A stretch of 64,000 nucleotides of DNA from Paenibacillus sp. HW567 (GCF_000374185.1 NZ_KB910518.1:1668546-1732545), one strand, 5' to 3'; shown: positions 35,356-44,254, counted from the first letter of the stretch. Translations and numbers: made by a program. The notes: a model not told the origin generated them from the sequence alone.

Positions 35356-35949
35356 ATGAAAAAATTCAAATTTGGCGAAATCAAGATAAAAAAAGCCGAC
35401 CCTCAGCAGTTAACCGACAGGCTGCTTTTACTTAATTTGTATATAACACAGGGCCTTACTTTAATTATCGGTTTGATATGGATATTATTACAGAAAAGAA
35501 ATCCTATTCACATATTAAATTTTCCGGAAAACGTACAATTTGTGTACTGGGGCCTCGGACTGGCGGGAATTATGCTCATTGTTGATTTCCTGTTAACCTA
35601 CATTGTTCCAGAGGAAAGCATGGATGACGGAGGCATAAACAATCTGCTGTTCGGTAAAAGGCCATTGTGGCATATTATTGTCATTTCAGCTATTGTGGCG
35701 ATTTGCGAGGAGCTTTTGTTCCGCGGAGCGATTCAGTATTCGCTGGGTCCCTATTGGACAAGCATCCTGTTCGCTGTTATTCATGTCCGCTATTTACGCC
35801 ACTGGATTCCCACAGGCTGGGTGTTTCTCAGCAGCTACGGCCTTGGTTATATTTACATTCATTCTGGAAGCCTGTGGGCACCGATTGTCTGCCACTTTGT
35901 CATTGACCTGTTCTCAGGTCTAATGATCCGCTACCGGAGGGCATCATGA
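35356..35949 (+). CDS. CPBP-family intramembrane metalloprotease
   Basis: Membrane protein of the CAAX protease/bacteriocin-processing (Abi) family. After a basic cytoplasmic N-terminus there are several helices; the catalytic motif EELLFRG (Glu118, Glu119, Arg123) is followed by an IHVRYLRH segment with a metal-ligand His and a terminal VCHFVIDL. Substrates are unknown. No strong ribosome binding site precedes the ATG. Its stop overlaps the next gene by 4 bases. Confidence 0.82.
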   Translation: MKKFKFGEIKIKKADPQQLTDRLLLLNLYITQGLTLIIGLIWILLQKRNPIHILNFPENVQFVYWGLGLAGIMLIVDFLLTYIVPEESMDDGGINNLLFGKRPLWHIIVISAIVAICEELLFRGAIQYSLGPYWTSILFAVIHVRYLRHWIPTGWVFLSSYGLGYIYIHSGSLWAPIVCHFVIDLFSGLMIRYRRAS

Positions 35950-36317
35950 GCGAGGAATTAAGCCGGGTAAAATCCCGGAAGAAAAAATATAAGGGCGAAG
36001 AGGAGCTTGATGTCAAAGGTCTGGAAAAATCACAGTCTCCCGCGCACGCGTCAAATGAAGCGCCTGCAATGAGCTCCGGTACCTTGTCCAGAACTAGCCG
36101 CCATTCTTCGGCAAAAGCGAAAAAATCGGTCAAGCGGGAAGTACCCCGGACCGATGAGGAAACGGCAACGCCTTCCCGCTCTGAGACCTACCCCTCTGAG
36201 CGTCTGCGCCTAAGCAAGATGTTCATCAATTCACTGATCTTTATTTTTGTGCTGCTGCTCGGGTCGCTTCTGTGGTGGGGACTTGAAGGAGCGCCGCCGC
36301 TTAGGACCATATGGTGA
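35946..36317 (+). CDS. Lys/Ser-rich small protein with C-terminal membrane helix
   Basis: A 123-residue protein whose first 90 residues are charged and low in complexity (RKKKYKG, SAKAKKSVKRE), followed by one membrane helix (about 93-112, FINSLIFIFVLLLGSLLWW). I do not recognise a family. It overlaps the CPBP protease gene by 4 bases and the phosphoesterase gene by 7, so the three are probably co-translated. The disordered basic segment could bind nucleic acid, phospholipid or a protein partner. Confidence 0.65.
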   Translation: MSEELSRVKSRKKKYKGEEELDVKGLEKSQSPAHASNEAPAMSSGTLSRTSRHSSAKAKKSVKREVPRTDEETATPSRSETYPSERLRLSKMFINSLIFIFVLLLGSLLWWGLEGAPPLRTIW

Positions 36318-37174
36318 CCGTCTGGTTGCTTGTCTTTGTAATAGTATGTGCTTTCCTGCCTATAGCGGTTGGAATGCTCATGCTGGCGGCTGCTTTCAGA
36401 AATCAGATTATTGCCGAGGAAATATTCCTGGAGTCTCTTCCGCAGGAATTTGACGGCTTCCGTATTCTGTTTATCTCGGATATCCACCGCCGGCGGCTTC
36501 CCAAAAGGCTGCTTGAGCCGATGAAAGGAAAAGTGGATATTGTGCTTCTGGGCGGCGACATGACGGACAAGGGCGGCTCCATTAGCCGGCTGAGCGATAA
36601 TATGAAGCTGGCAGCATCCCTGGCCCCGGCTTACGCGGTCCATGGCAATCATGATTACCGGGCGAACACAGCGCTTGTCGATGATATCCTCCGTGGCAGC
36701 GGGGTGCGGCTGCTGATAGATGAGAATATCATCATTGAACATGAGGGAGCTGAATTGCTCCTGACGGGTGTAGACTTCCCTCCAAAGGGCGGGAAGCGGG
36801 CTTACGCACCTTTACCGTCACCGACTCCTTCAGAAGCTCAGTTGTTCCGGATCATTCTTGTTCATGATCCGCTCTGGCTAACGCAGCAAACCGGGCCTCC
36901 CGCGGATCTTATACTGGCGGGGCACACCCATGGTGGGCAGATTGTCCTGCCTTTTGTCGGCCACAGGCATGTGGACCCCTTCTACCGCGAATATAACGCA
37001 GGGCATTATGTGCTTCCGAGAAAAGACGGCTCAGGAAAGGAAGCCAAGCTGCTCATCAGCCGCGGCTTCGGCACCGCTCATCTTCCGCTGCGCTGGGGCA
37101 GTCCGGCTGAAATGCATGTGCTGACCCTTCGCAGTGATGAGAAGCAGCAAGACCTGCCGGAAGCCGGGAGATAA
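36311..37174 (+). CDS. Membrane-anchored metallophosphoesterase (YkuE-like)
   Basis: Calcineurin-type phosphoesterase anchored by an N-terminal helix (about 4-28). All metal motifs are present: DIH (57-59), GGD (81-83), GNHD (112-115), a later VHDP and AGHTHGGQ near 205. YkuE-like proteins act at the outer face or cell wall; UDP-sugar lipid hydrolysis is known for some relatives, but the substrate here is not determined. The start overlaps the preceding gene by 7 bases. Confidence 0.85.
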   Translation: MVTVWLLVFVIVCAFLPIAVGMLMLAAAFRNQIIAEEIFLESLPQEFDGFRILFISDIHRRRLPKRLLEPMKGKVDIVLLGGDMTDKGGSISRLSDNMKLAASLAPAYAVHGNHDYRANTALVDDILRGSGVRLLIDENIIIEHEGAELLLTGVDFPPKGGKRAYAPLPSPTPSEAQLFRIILVHDPLWLTQQTGPPADLILAGHTHGGQIVLPFVGHRHVDPFYREYNAGHYVLPRKDGSGKEAKLLISRGFGTAHLPLRWGSPAEMHVLTLRSDEKQQDLPEAGR

Positions 37175-37193
37175 GCGGCTTAAGGAACCGCAA

Positions 37194-37229
37194 AAAAGGT
37201 ATCCCGCATGCAGCAGGGATACCTTTTTT
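37194..37229. terminator. Bidirectional terminator
   Basis: AAAAGGTATCCC (37194-37205) pairs with GGGATACCTTTT (37216-37227), with A- and T-runs on both sides, between two convergent genes. Confidence 0.9.
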
Positions 37230-37265
37230 GTTGCGCCTACAAATCAGCGGACGCTTATTCAATGT

Positions 37266-38174
37266 TTATCGAGCTTTTAGCTCGATGCTGCGCGGATCAA
37301 CAAAGCTGTAGCCTTTGCCTTCCAGCGTAGTAAGCAGTGTGTCGAGCGCCTCTACAGTCCAGGGCAGCTCATGCATTAAGATGTTGCTTCCGGAGTGAAG
37401 CTGATCGGTTACATTCTTAATCAGCTTTGCGGTTTTGCCGCTTTCCTTCTCCTTCATTTGCCAGTCGAGCGAGCCTACGGACCAGGTCATATAGAGCAGG
37501 TTGTTTTCGGCCGCAACCTTTTTGCCGACATCACCGCCGGCGCCATGCGGCGGACGGAAGAAATGCGGGGTTTCGCCGGTGACTTCTTTTACGATATTCT
37601 GTACGTCTTCGATCTGCTTTTTCACTTCCGTGTAGGACTTGTCTTTAAGGACAATATGATCCCAACTGTGATTGCCGATAATTCCGCCGCGGGAATGAAT
37701 GAGCTTAAGCAGCTCGGGATGCTCCTTTACCCGGTAGCCGTTCACGAAAAAGATGGCCTTCGCGTGGTGCTTATCCAGCGTATCCATCAGCGGATTGATC
37801 ATGTCCGCTTTCTTTGGACCGTCGTCGAAGGTCAGCAGGATGACTTTTTTGTTTGTTGCCGCTTCATTAGGAACAACGTCGTAATTTTTGTTCATATGGT
37901 ACAGGAGCGGAACTTCAGCAGAGGCGGCGCTGTTTCCGGCTGCCTTCCCGTCCGTGCCGGGAGTGCTGGAAGGTGACGCTTCAGGTGAAACGCTGGCTTC
38001 GGGACTTGCGCTCTCCTGTACTGTTGGGGCTGCTGTTGCCTTTTGCGTGGCAGCCGCGGCGGGCTGTTCTGTGCTGGCGGCTCCTGCGTTCTTGTTATCG
38101 CCGCTGTTGCTGCAGGCTGTCAGCAGCAGAGCGGCGAGCAGCAGCGCTGATGTAGCTTTACCCACTTTTTTCAT
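37266..38174 (-). CDS. Polysaccharide deacetylase lipoprotein (NodB domain)
   Basis: Predicted surface lipoprotein of 302 residues. The signal peptide ends LTAC (Cys21), followed by a long Ala/Thr/Pro/Ser/Glu linker (about 22-90). The NodB domain has TFDDGP (115-120), metal motif NHSWDH (168-173) and FRPPHG near 200. It probably deacetylates peptidoglycan or another cell-wall polysaccharide. I chose ATG 38174 (MKKVGKATSA) because it starts a proper lipoprotein signal; a longer frame to 38438 runs antisense through the neighbouring ribosome binding site. Confidence 0.85.
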   Translation of the reverse strand: MKKVGKATSALLLAALLLTACSNSGDNKNAGAASTEQPAAAATQKATAAPTVQESASPEASVSPEASPSSTPGTDGKAAGNSAASAEVPLLYHMNKNYDVVPNEAATNKKVILLTFDDGPKKADMINPLMDTLDKHHAKAIFFVNGYRVKEHPELLKLIHSRGGIIGNHSWDHIVLKDKSYTEVKKQIEDVQNIVKEVTGETPHFFRPPHGAGGDVGKKVAAENNLLYMTWSVGSLDWQMKEKESGKTAKLIKNVTDQLHSGSNILMHELPWTVEALDTLLTTLEGKGYSFVDPRSIELKAR

Positions 38175-38259
38175 CTCGCTTTCTTGTTGTTTGACTGCAT
38201 GAGCCGGAATCTTTCCGCGAACACTAAGCATGATTTTACCATACAAGGAGGTTAGAGTT

Positions 38260-38631
38260 ATGAATACTTCGTCATTTTTATGCGGAATGCTGCTGGGTGC
38301 GGCTGCCGGCATGATGATGTCCAGAAAACGAAGTGCCATGATGTCCTCATTGCTCCGGTCAGATGATGCGATGTACGGGGCCGGAGAGAAAGCGAAGGAC
38401 AAAATTATAGGCATGGCCAAGACCGGATTTGGGAGCACGGCAGCAGGAGGCGAGCAGGATCACAGTGCACATGCCCCGCATGACAATGACAAGCACAAGG
38501 AGGAGTCTCCGGTTAAATCCAAGGAGTCCAATCTCAAGATGCTGAAGGATTTCATCCGCAGCAATCCTGATGTGAAGCATGAGGTCGAGCAGATTCTCAA
38601 GGATACCCATACCGTCATACCGGGGCTGTAG
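38260..38631 (+). CDS. Small YtxH-like hypothetical protein
   Basis: A 123-residue protein with a short hydrophobic Met/Gly/Ala-rich N-terminus (residues 4-20, FLCGMLLGAAAGMMM) and a charged, His/Lys-rich middle, ending in a helical FIRSNPDVKHEVEQILKD. The start resembles YtxH-type proteins but the assignment is weak. ATG 38260 follows AAGGAGG; an in-frame ATG at 38230 lacks a site. Divergent from the deacetylase gene. Function unknown. Confidence 0.7.
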   Translation: MNTSSFLCGMLLGAAAGMMMSRKRSAMMSSLLRSDDAMYGAGEKAKDKIIGMAKTGFGSTAAGGEQDHSAHAPHDNDKHKEESPVKSKESNLKMLKDFIRSNPDVKHEVEQILKDTHTVIPGL

Positions 38632-38646
38632 CCGCAATAGGCTGTG

Positions 38647-38691
38647 AAGAATCATTTTGGGGATGTAGCTGTCCGCAAAATGATTCTTTTT
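38647..38691 (+). terminator. Intrinsic terminator
   Basis: AAGAATCATTTTG (38647-38659) pairs with CAAAATGATTCTT (38676-38688), followed by TTTTT, just after the small YtxH-like gene. Confidence 0.88.
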
Positions 38692-38743
38692 CTCGCTGAT
38701 ACGGATACTGTCCTTTTATGGATGGCGTATCCGTTTCTGCTTG
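38691..38743. repeat. Dispersed palindromic repeat, copy 1
   Basis: This segment begins TCTCGCTGATACGGATAC and ends CGTTTCTGCTTG. It matches 59044-59097 over its whole length with scattered changes. CGGATAC pairs with GTATCCG around an inner TGTCC/GGATG helix, so it can fold as a hairpin. It lies just after a terminator, between genes. Confidence 0.7.
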
Positions 38744-38891
38744 CAGCATAAATGGGTCAAGAATTATTTTTTATTTTCGTGCAATTGCTGTGGCAAAATG
38801 ATAACATACATACATAGTAACCATTTTTGGCTCATTACTCGGGACTCATCATACATTATAATAAATGAGCTTGCAAAAGGAGGATCCTGTC

Positions 38892-39506
38892 ATGAGAATA
38901 GAGCGATTAAGTCAAGATAAGATACGGATTTTCCTCACTTTTGACGACCTGAGCGAGCGAGGCATCCAGAAGGAAGACATGTGGCAGGAAGTTCCCAAGG
39001 TGCATGACTTGTTTACGGAAATGATGGACCAGGCGTACAGTGAACTTGGGTTCGATGCTACCGGTCCTCTTGCCGTGGAAGTATTCGCTTTGCCGGCGCA
39101 AGGTATGGTCGTTATAGTGACTCGGGGAAAATATGATCACCATCAGTACGGTGCATCCGGGGAAGAAGAATTGCCTGAAGAGATTTATGAAATGGAAGTT
39201 ACTCTCGAACAAAGCGACTCCATTGTATATGCATTCCGCGATTTTGAAGCTCTGGTTGAAGCGGCACATGTGCTCATCGGCAATATTACTTCTCAAGGAA
39301 AGCTGTATTCTTATAATGATATATGGTATCTCTACTTCGATCCGAAGGAATTTGAGGAATCTGCATTGTCTGGCCTTGTTGGAGTGCTCTCCGAGTTCGG
39401 AGACTCATCTCCGGTTACTGAAGCTGTTCTGTCGGAATACGGCAAGACAGTAATGCCGGAGAATGCAATTGAACTGATCTGCACTCATTTCAAACGCCAG
39501 CAATGA
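38892..39506 (+). CDS. mecA: Adaptor protein MecA
   Basis: Adaptor that delivers substrates such as ComK to the ClpCP protease. MRIERLSQDKIRIFLTFDDL is the family N-terminus (substrate-binding domain), a Glu-rich linker follows (about residues 90-105), and the C-terminal ClpC-binding domain includes YRFRDFEALVEAAH-like YAFRDFEALVEAAH. ATG 38892 follows AAAGGAGG; an upstream in-frame ATG at 38865 is not supported. The 204-residue length is normal. Confidence 0.92.
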   Translation: MRIERLSQDKIRIFLTFDDLSERGIQKEDMWQEVPKVHDLFTEMMDQAYSELGFDATGPLAVEVFALPAQGMVVIVTRGKYDHHQYGASGEEELPEEIYEMEVTLEQSDSIVYAFRDFEALVEAAHVLIGNITSQGKLYSYNDIWYLYFDPKEFEESALSGLVGVLSEFGDSSPVTEAVLSEYGKTVMPENAIELICTHFKRQQ

Positions 39507-39591
39507 CGGCAGGGATAGGCCCTGGAAGTGCGAGCTCCTTGCGCCTATCCTCAGTTTTCTTTCAAAAGTTAAGACGCGGGGAGGGGAATCG

Positions 39592-40287
39592 GTGCTTTTG
39601 TTATCGGTAATTACGTCAGCAGTGGCACCGGGACTTGCGCTGCTGACTTTTTTCTATCTGAAGGACAAGTACGATCAAGAACCGCTTCATATGGTCATTA
39701 AGGTATTTTTGCTTGGCCTGCTGATAGTTTTTCCTGTAATGATTATCCAAAGGGGCCTTACGCTTGGCTTGAACGGCGGGCCTTATGCGGATTCATTCCT
39801 CATCTCCTCTGGTGTGGAGGAGTGCCTGAAGTGGTTTGTGCTGTACCATATGATTTACAATCATACCGAATTTGACGAGCCATATGATGGGATACTATAC
39901 GCCGTGGCGATTTCGCTTGGCTTCGCAACTATAGAAAATGTAATGTATGCCTGGTACAGCCATGCTTCAATAGGCACTATGTTTGTAAGGGCGCTTCTTC
40001 CCGTGTCGGGACATGCGATGTTTGGTGTTATTATGGGATATCACATGGGCAGGGCCAAGTTTTCGGGCGGCGTTAAGACAAGGGGGATTCTGCTTATTTC
40101 CCTTCTGCTGCCGTGGCTGTGGCATGGGATCTATGACTTCATTCTTACGACTATGGCCAATTACTGGATTTGGTTTATTGTTCCATTGATGGCTTTATTA
40201 TGGTATGGAGGCATGGGAAAGGTGAAGCTGGCCAACAGCCGTTCTCCGTTCCGCTTCCTGAAGCGTGAAGAAGAGGTTAAGCTATAA
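39592..40287 (+). CDS. prsW: PrsW-family intramembrane protease
   Basis: Membrane glutamic-type protease; in B. subtilis PrsW cleaves the anti-sigma factor RsiW. Family motifs are intact: EECLKW near residue 77, FATIENVMY near 112 and SGHAMFGVIMGY near 142, spread over seven to eight helices. GTG 39592 follows GGGAGGGG. In B. subtilis the gene stands before sleB-ypeB; here a small frame takes the place of sleB. Confidence 0.88.
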   Translation: MLLLSVITSAVAPGLALLTFFYLKDKYDQEPLHMVIKVFLLGLLIVFPVMIIQRGLTLGLNGGPYADSFLISSGVEECLKWFVLYHMIYNHTEFDEPYDGILYAVAISLGFATIENVMYAWYSHASIGTMFVRALLPVSGHAMFGVIMGYHMGRAKFSGGVKTRGILLISLLLPWLWHGIYDFILTTMANYWIWFIVPLMALLWYGGMGKVKLANSRSPFRFLKREEEVKL

Positions 40288-40362
40288 CAGAGATGGACAC
40301 ACTTATTCTTGAAGGGCAGTTCCGTAGCAAGGAATTCCAGAAAAGAGCGAGGTGTCTTTTTT

Positions 40363-40509
40363 TTGCGTGTAAAAGTGCGGATTATCTGCAAGCAGTGTGG
40401 TGAGAGCTACGTTTTGAGAGGAAGCAAGGAGCAGGGCGTTATTCAGACGGGCTTCAAGCAATGTCTGTGCAACAGCAGCAGCGGCTTTGAGATTGAAGAA
40501 CGGGCATGA
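40363..40509 (+). CDS. Small Cys-rich (zinc ribbon-like) protein
   Basis: A 48-residue protein starting LRVKVRIICKQCGESYVL with TTG 40363 after GAGGTG. Cysteines occur as C-x2-C and C-x-C in ICKQC and CLCNSS, consistent with binding one zinc. A longer frame from 40309 is possible but has no site. It lies between prsW and ypeB. Function unknown. Confidence 0.5.
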   Translation: MRVKVRIICKQCGESYVLRGSKEQGVIQTGFKQCLCNSSSGFEIEERA

Positions 40510-40622
40510 GGCTTCTGCTTCTGAAACGTTCTTTTTATTTTGCTGGCCGGTCCGGTGCATAAGACTTCTCAGTTATTGTCAAACTAACGGCAATAAGCTA
40601 CCGAAAGGAGTCTTGCGGCCCT

Positions 40623-41981
40623 ATGTACAGAAGATTAAGTGCCATAATGTTCCCGCTCACTGCTCTGCTGCTGGTCGGAGCGCTGCTCTGGGGGTATCAG
40701 GAGAATCAGGAGAAAAATTCAATTTTGATTAAAGCGGAGAACCAGTACCAACGGGCTTTTCATGACCTCTCTTATCACGTGGAGCGGCTTCATGGAGAGC
40801 TCGGGAATACCCTGGCGGTGAATTCCGGTTCCAGTGGCATGCACCGTAAAGGACTGGTTAACGTGTGGCGGCTGACCAGTGAAGCGCAGAATGAGATTAA
40901 TCAGCTCCCGCTTACCCTGCTGCCATTCAGCAAGACCGAGGAGTTCCTCTCCAAAATTTCTAACTTTTCCTACAAAGCAGCGGTGCGCGACTTCACCAAG
41001 AAACCGTTGACCACAAACGAAATGGGCAATTTAAAAGCTCTCTACAAGAACTCCGGTGAAATTTCCAAGGATCTGCAGGAGGTTCAGCACAAGGTCATCA
41101 GCAACCGGCTGCGCTGGATGGATGTAGAGTCGGCACTCGCGACTGAGGAGAAGGCAGAGGACAATACGATTATCGACGGCTTCAAAACAGTGGATAAACG
41201 GGTGGCAGCCTATCCCGAACTGGATTATGGCCCTTCCGTAGCCAGCATCTATGACAAACGGTCTGTGAAAAAGCTGGGCGGCAAGCCTGTCACCGCGGAG
41301 GATGTAAAGCGCAAAGCAATCAAGTTCGCGGATCTAGGCGGAAACGCAGGCGTGGAAATCAAGGAGAACGGCAAGGGTACAGAATGGGCTTCATATACCG
41401 CCACAGTAACCGGAAATAACCACAAGCAGGCGATCAGTATGGATTTCACGGTGGATGGCGGACTGCTGATCTCCTATAACGACAACCGTGAGGTTGGTCC
41501 GGCTAAAATCACGATGCGGCAGGCTGTTGTGAAGGCGGGGGAATTCCTGAAGAAGAAGGGATATCCCGGCATGACGGCGGTCAGCGCTGACAGATACGAC
41601 AATCTGGGCAATTTGACCTTTGTAACCAGCAAAAACGGCGTGCTGATTTACCCGGAGAAATTAACGGTGCGTGTCGGGCTGGATACCGGTGATCCAACCG
41701 GCTTTCAGGCCAGTGACTATGTCCGCGAGCGTCAGGAGAAGCGGCAGATTCCCAAACCGGTGTTATCTCTGGCCGCGGCCAGAAAAAAACTCAATCCGGA
41801 ATTCAAGGAGCTGTACAACCGGCTGGCCTGGATCAAAAATGACAATGCCGAGGAAATGCTTACCTATGAGTTCGGAGGCAAAATCAACGGCGCACAATAC
41901 CGGATCTATTTAAATGCCACAGACGGAAACGAAGAAGCTGTAGAACAAGTCAGAACGTCTTCAGGGGCCCAGAATAAGTAA
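40623..41981 (+). CDS. ypeB: Germination protein YpeB
   Basis: Spore membrane protein needed to hold the cortex-lytic enzyme SleB in the dormant spore. One N-terminal helix (about 6-24), a helical region, and C-terminal PepSY-type repeats (about 205-440) are visible, with the family length near 450. GAAAGGAG lies upstream of the ATG. sleB, its usual operon partner, is not adjacent; it may lie elsewhere. Confidence 0.9.
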   Translation: MYRRLSAIMFPLTALLLVGALLWGYQENQEKNSILIKAENQYQRAFHDLSYHVERLHGELGNTLAVNSGSSGMHRKGLVNVWRLTSEAQNEINQLPLTLLPFSKTEEFLSKISNFSYKAAVRDFTKKPLTTNEMGNLKALYKNSGEISKDLQEVQHKVISNRLRWMDVESALATEEKAEDNTIIDGFKTVDKRVAAYPELDYGPSVASIYDKRSVKKLGGKPVTAEDVKRKAIKFADLGGNAGVEIKENGKGTEWASYTATVTGNNHKQAISMDFTVDGGLLISYNDNREVGPAKITMRQAVVKAGEFLKKKGYPGMTAVSADRYDNLGNLTFVTSKNGVLIYPEKLTVRVGLDTGDPTGFQASDYVRERQEKRQIPKPVLSLAAARKKLNPEFKELYNRLAWIKNDNAEEMLTYEFGGKINGAQYRIYLNATDGNEEAVEQVRTSSGAQNK

Positions 41982-42011
41982 ATGCGGCTGCTTGGAGATT
42001 ATAGCTGGAAA

Positions 42012-42046
42012 AGGAGGGTGTTCCATTGGGATACCCTTTTTTCTGT
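42012..42046 (+). terminator. Probable terminator after ypeB
   Basis: AAAGGAGGGTGTTCC and GGGATACCCTTTTTT form a short hairpin with some mismatches and a T-run near 42037-42043. Confidence 0.6.
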
Positions 42047-42151
42047 TGTATGCTGCTTGCCTGTACAGAATAATATTTTCTCACCGGGTGCTGGGCCTCC
42101 ATGTTATAATTAGCTCTAGCATATATTACTAATCAAGTGGCGGTGACATGT

Positions 42152-42805
42152 TTGTATCCCAAAATCAACGAATATCTATACATACAAGTTGCTTCAAGCG
42201 ATGCCGCTGAAGCCGAAGTAGAATATAGATCGAGAATTGCAGAGACTGAGGATGAAGCCTTTCTTATTGAAATCCCCATGCAGGAAAGCAACGGGCGGCT
42301 GAAAAAGCTGTTTATCGGGGACGAGCTCTCCGTGTATTTTCTGACAGAAGGCGGAATCAAAAATTATTTCAACACACATGTGATCGGCTTTAAAGAAGAT
42401 GTTATCCGTATGGTCCGGGTCCGCAAGCCGGAGAAGGACGCAATTTTCAAAATTCAGCGCCGCAGCTTTTTGCGTGTGAATGCCGAGCTTGAGCTGGCAG
42501 TGAAGGATTCTCTGGGAGGCCGCTTTTTGGTGCACACAGAGGATATTGGCGGGGGAGGCACATCGTTCCTCAGCGATGTCAAGTCGAGCTTGAAGGTAGG
42601 GGATAGGCTGACCTGCTGGGTGCTCATCAATTACCGCAACGGCAGCACCGAGCATGCGAACTTCGAAGGTGAGATTGTGCGGATTAAGAAGCTTGAGAAC
42701 GGCCGTAGTCTTGTAATGCTGAAGTTCGCGGAGATTTCCGATTCCGAGCGGCAAAAAATAATCCGTTACTGCTTTGAGCGCCAGTTTGATTTCCGCAACC
42801 GCTGA
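42152..42805 (+). CDS. PilZ-domain c-di-GMP receptor (YpfA/DgrA-like)
   Basis: The N-terminal YcgR-type domain (about 1-95) is followed by PilZ (about 98-210), whose c-di-GMP motifs are QRRSFLRV (RxxxR) and EDIGGGGTSFL (in place of the usual D/NxSxxG). In Bacillus this protein (DgrA/MotI) slows flagellar rotation when c-di-GMP is high. The start is uncertain: TTG 42152 after GGCGGTGA is preferred, GTG 42137 is the longer option. As in B. subtilis it lies before cmk. It agrees with a c-di-GMP riboswitch elsewhere in the window. Confidence 0.85.
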   Translation: MYPKINEYLYIQVASSDAAEAEVEYRSRIAETEDEAFLIEIPMQESNGRLKKLFIGDELSVYFLTEGGIKNYFNTHVIGFKEDVIRMVRVRKPEKDAIFKIQRRSFLRVNAELELAVKDSLGGRFLVHTEDIGGGGTSFLSDVKSSLKVGDRLTCWVLINYRNGSTEHANFEGEIVRIKKLENGRSLVMLKFAEISDSERQKIIRYCFERQFDFRNR

Positions 42806-42959
42806 AAAGGTATAAATCGACACTTTTTTCTGTGTAAATAACTCTGTGCGCTTTTGCACTGAGTTCTAAACTGTGGTATAATTTTATAAGTCGCAGGCAA
42901 TGCCTGCTTTTTTCTTGATAATATCAGCAAGTCTAGGTGTTTTGAGGAGGAATGCCCCG

Positions 42960-43670
42960 TTGGATAGGCAGGGGACACATACTTACGACAGAATTAACGT
43001 CGCCATCGACGGACCTGCCGGGGCAGGCAAGAGCACTGTAGCCCGATTGGTAGCCCGAAAGCTGTCTTACATTTATGTTGATACGGGTGCAATGTACCGG
43101 GCAATTACCTGGTATATGATCCGTGAAGACATACCGGCTGAAGATCATGAACAGGTGGATCAAAGGGTCCGCGATATGGTGATTGAGCTTATTCCGGAGC
43201 AGGATGTGCAGAAGGTGCTGATTAATGGGGAGGATGTTACGCCACATATCCGCAGTCTCCAGGTCAGCGGTCAAGTGTCGCAGTATTCGAAGATTGAAGG
43301 CGTAAGATCCAGACTGAGTCATTTGCAGCGTCAAATGGCGCTCCGCAAGGGAGTAGTAATGGATGGCCGCGATATCGGTACGACCGTGCTGCCGGATGCC
43401 GAAGTGAAGATATTCATGACGGCAAGTGTGGAAGAACGGGCTCTTCGCCGTTACAAGGAACTGAAAGATGTGGAAACAGTGACGCTCCAGCAGCTTGAAC
43501 ATGATATTGCCGCGCGGGACCGTCTTGATGAAGGACGGGAGATTTCACCGCTGCGCCGTGCCGAGGATGCCATTCTTCTGGATACGACGCATATGGATAT
43601 CCAGCAAGCTGTGGAAGCTATTGTCTCCCACTGCAGAGCTCATGTTGATGGGGAGAGAAATCATTTATGA
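42960..43670 (+). CDS. cmk: Cytidylate kinase
   Basis: Phosphorylates CMP and dCMP. The P-loop is GPAGAGKSTVAR, followed by YVDTGAMYR and the lid region DGRDIGTTVLPDA. TTG 42960 follows GAGGAGG by 9 bases; an upstream frame to 42900 is not supported. The 236-residue length is slightly above average because of about ten extra residues at the N-terminus. Its stop overlaps plsC by 4 bases. Confidence 0.93.
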   Translation: MDRQGTHTYDRINVAIDGPAGAGKSTVARLVARKLSYIYVDTGAMYRAITWYMIREDIPAEDHEQVDQRVRDMVIELIPEQDVQKVLINGEDVTPHIRSLQVSGQVSQYSKIEGVRSRLSHLQRQMALRKGVVMDGRDIGTTVLPDAEVKIFMTASVEERALRRYKELKDVETVTLQQLEHDIAARDRLDEGREISPLRRAEDAILLDTTHMDIQQAVEAIVSHCRAHVDGERNHL

Positions 43671-44254
43671 TTTATGCCATTTGCGTTGGATTGCTTCGTT
43701 TGATTTATGCCGTTTTGTTTCCGCTTAAAATCATAGGGAGAGAAAACGTGCCGAAGGAGGGCGGAGTGCTGCTGTGCGCCAATCATATCAGCTTGCTCGA
43801 TCCGATGACGATTGGGATTAAGCTGAGACGCCAGGTGAAGTATATGGCCAAGGCGGAGCTTTTTAAGGTTCCTGTGCTGGGCTGGCTCATTAACAAGCTG
43901 GGCGCTTTTCCTGTCAAACGTGGCGGCGTAAGCAAGGAATCCATCAAAACGGCCCTTAATACGCTTCGCGGCGGACATGTTATGGGCATCTTCCCGGAAG
44001 GAACGCGCAACTCTGATTCCGGTGTGGCCAAGAAGGGTGCGGCAAGTTTTGCGCTTCGCAGCGGCGCAGCAGTTGTTCCGGCCGCTATTATCGGGTCTTA
44101 TAAGCCTTTTCGCCGGATGACGGTTATTTATGGGGCTCCCATAGATCTCAGCTCGTTTGACGGTGCGGGCAGCGACTCTCTTGAAGAGGTTACCGATGTT
44201 ATTATGGGACGCATTCACGAGATGATGAAGACCGGAAAGCCTACTGCGAACTAA
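43667..44254 (+). CDS. plsC: 1-acyl-sn-glycerol-3-phosphate acyltransferase
   Basis: Makes phosphatidic acid by acylating lysophosphatidic acid. The catalytic NHISLLD motif (His40, Asp45) and the FPEGTRN motif are present, with a hydrophobic N-terminal anchor. The 195-residue length is normal. Coupled to cmk by a 4-base overlap; the cmk-plsC-rpsA order is common in this group. Confidence 0.93.
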   Translation: MIYAICVGLLRLIYAVLFPLKIIGRENVPKEGGVLLCANHISLLDPMTIGIKLRRQVKYMAKAELFKVPVLGWLINKLGAFPVKRGGVSKESIKTALNTLRGGHVMGIFPEGTRNSDSGVAKKGAASFALRSGAAVVPAAIIGSYKPFRRMTVIYGAPIDLSSFDGAGSDSLEEVTDVIMGRIHEMMKTGKPTAN

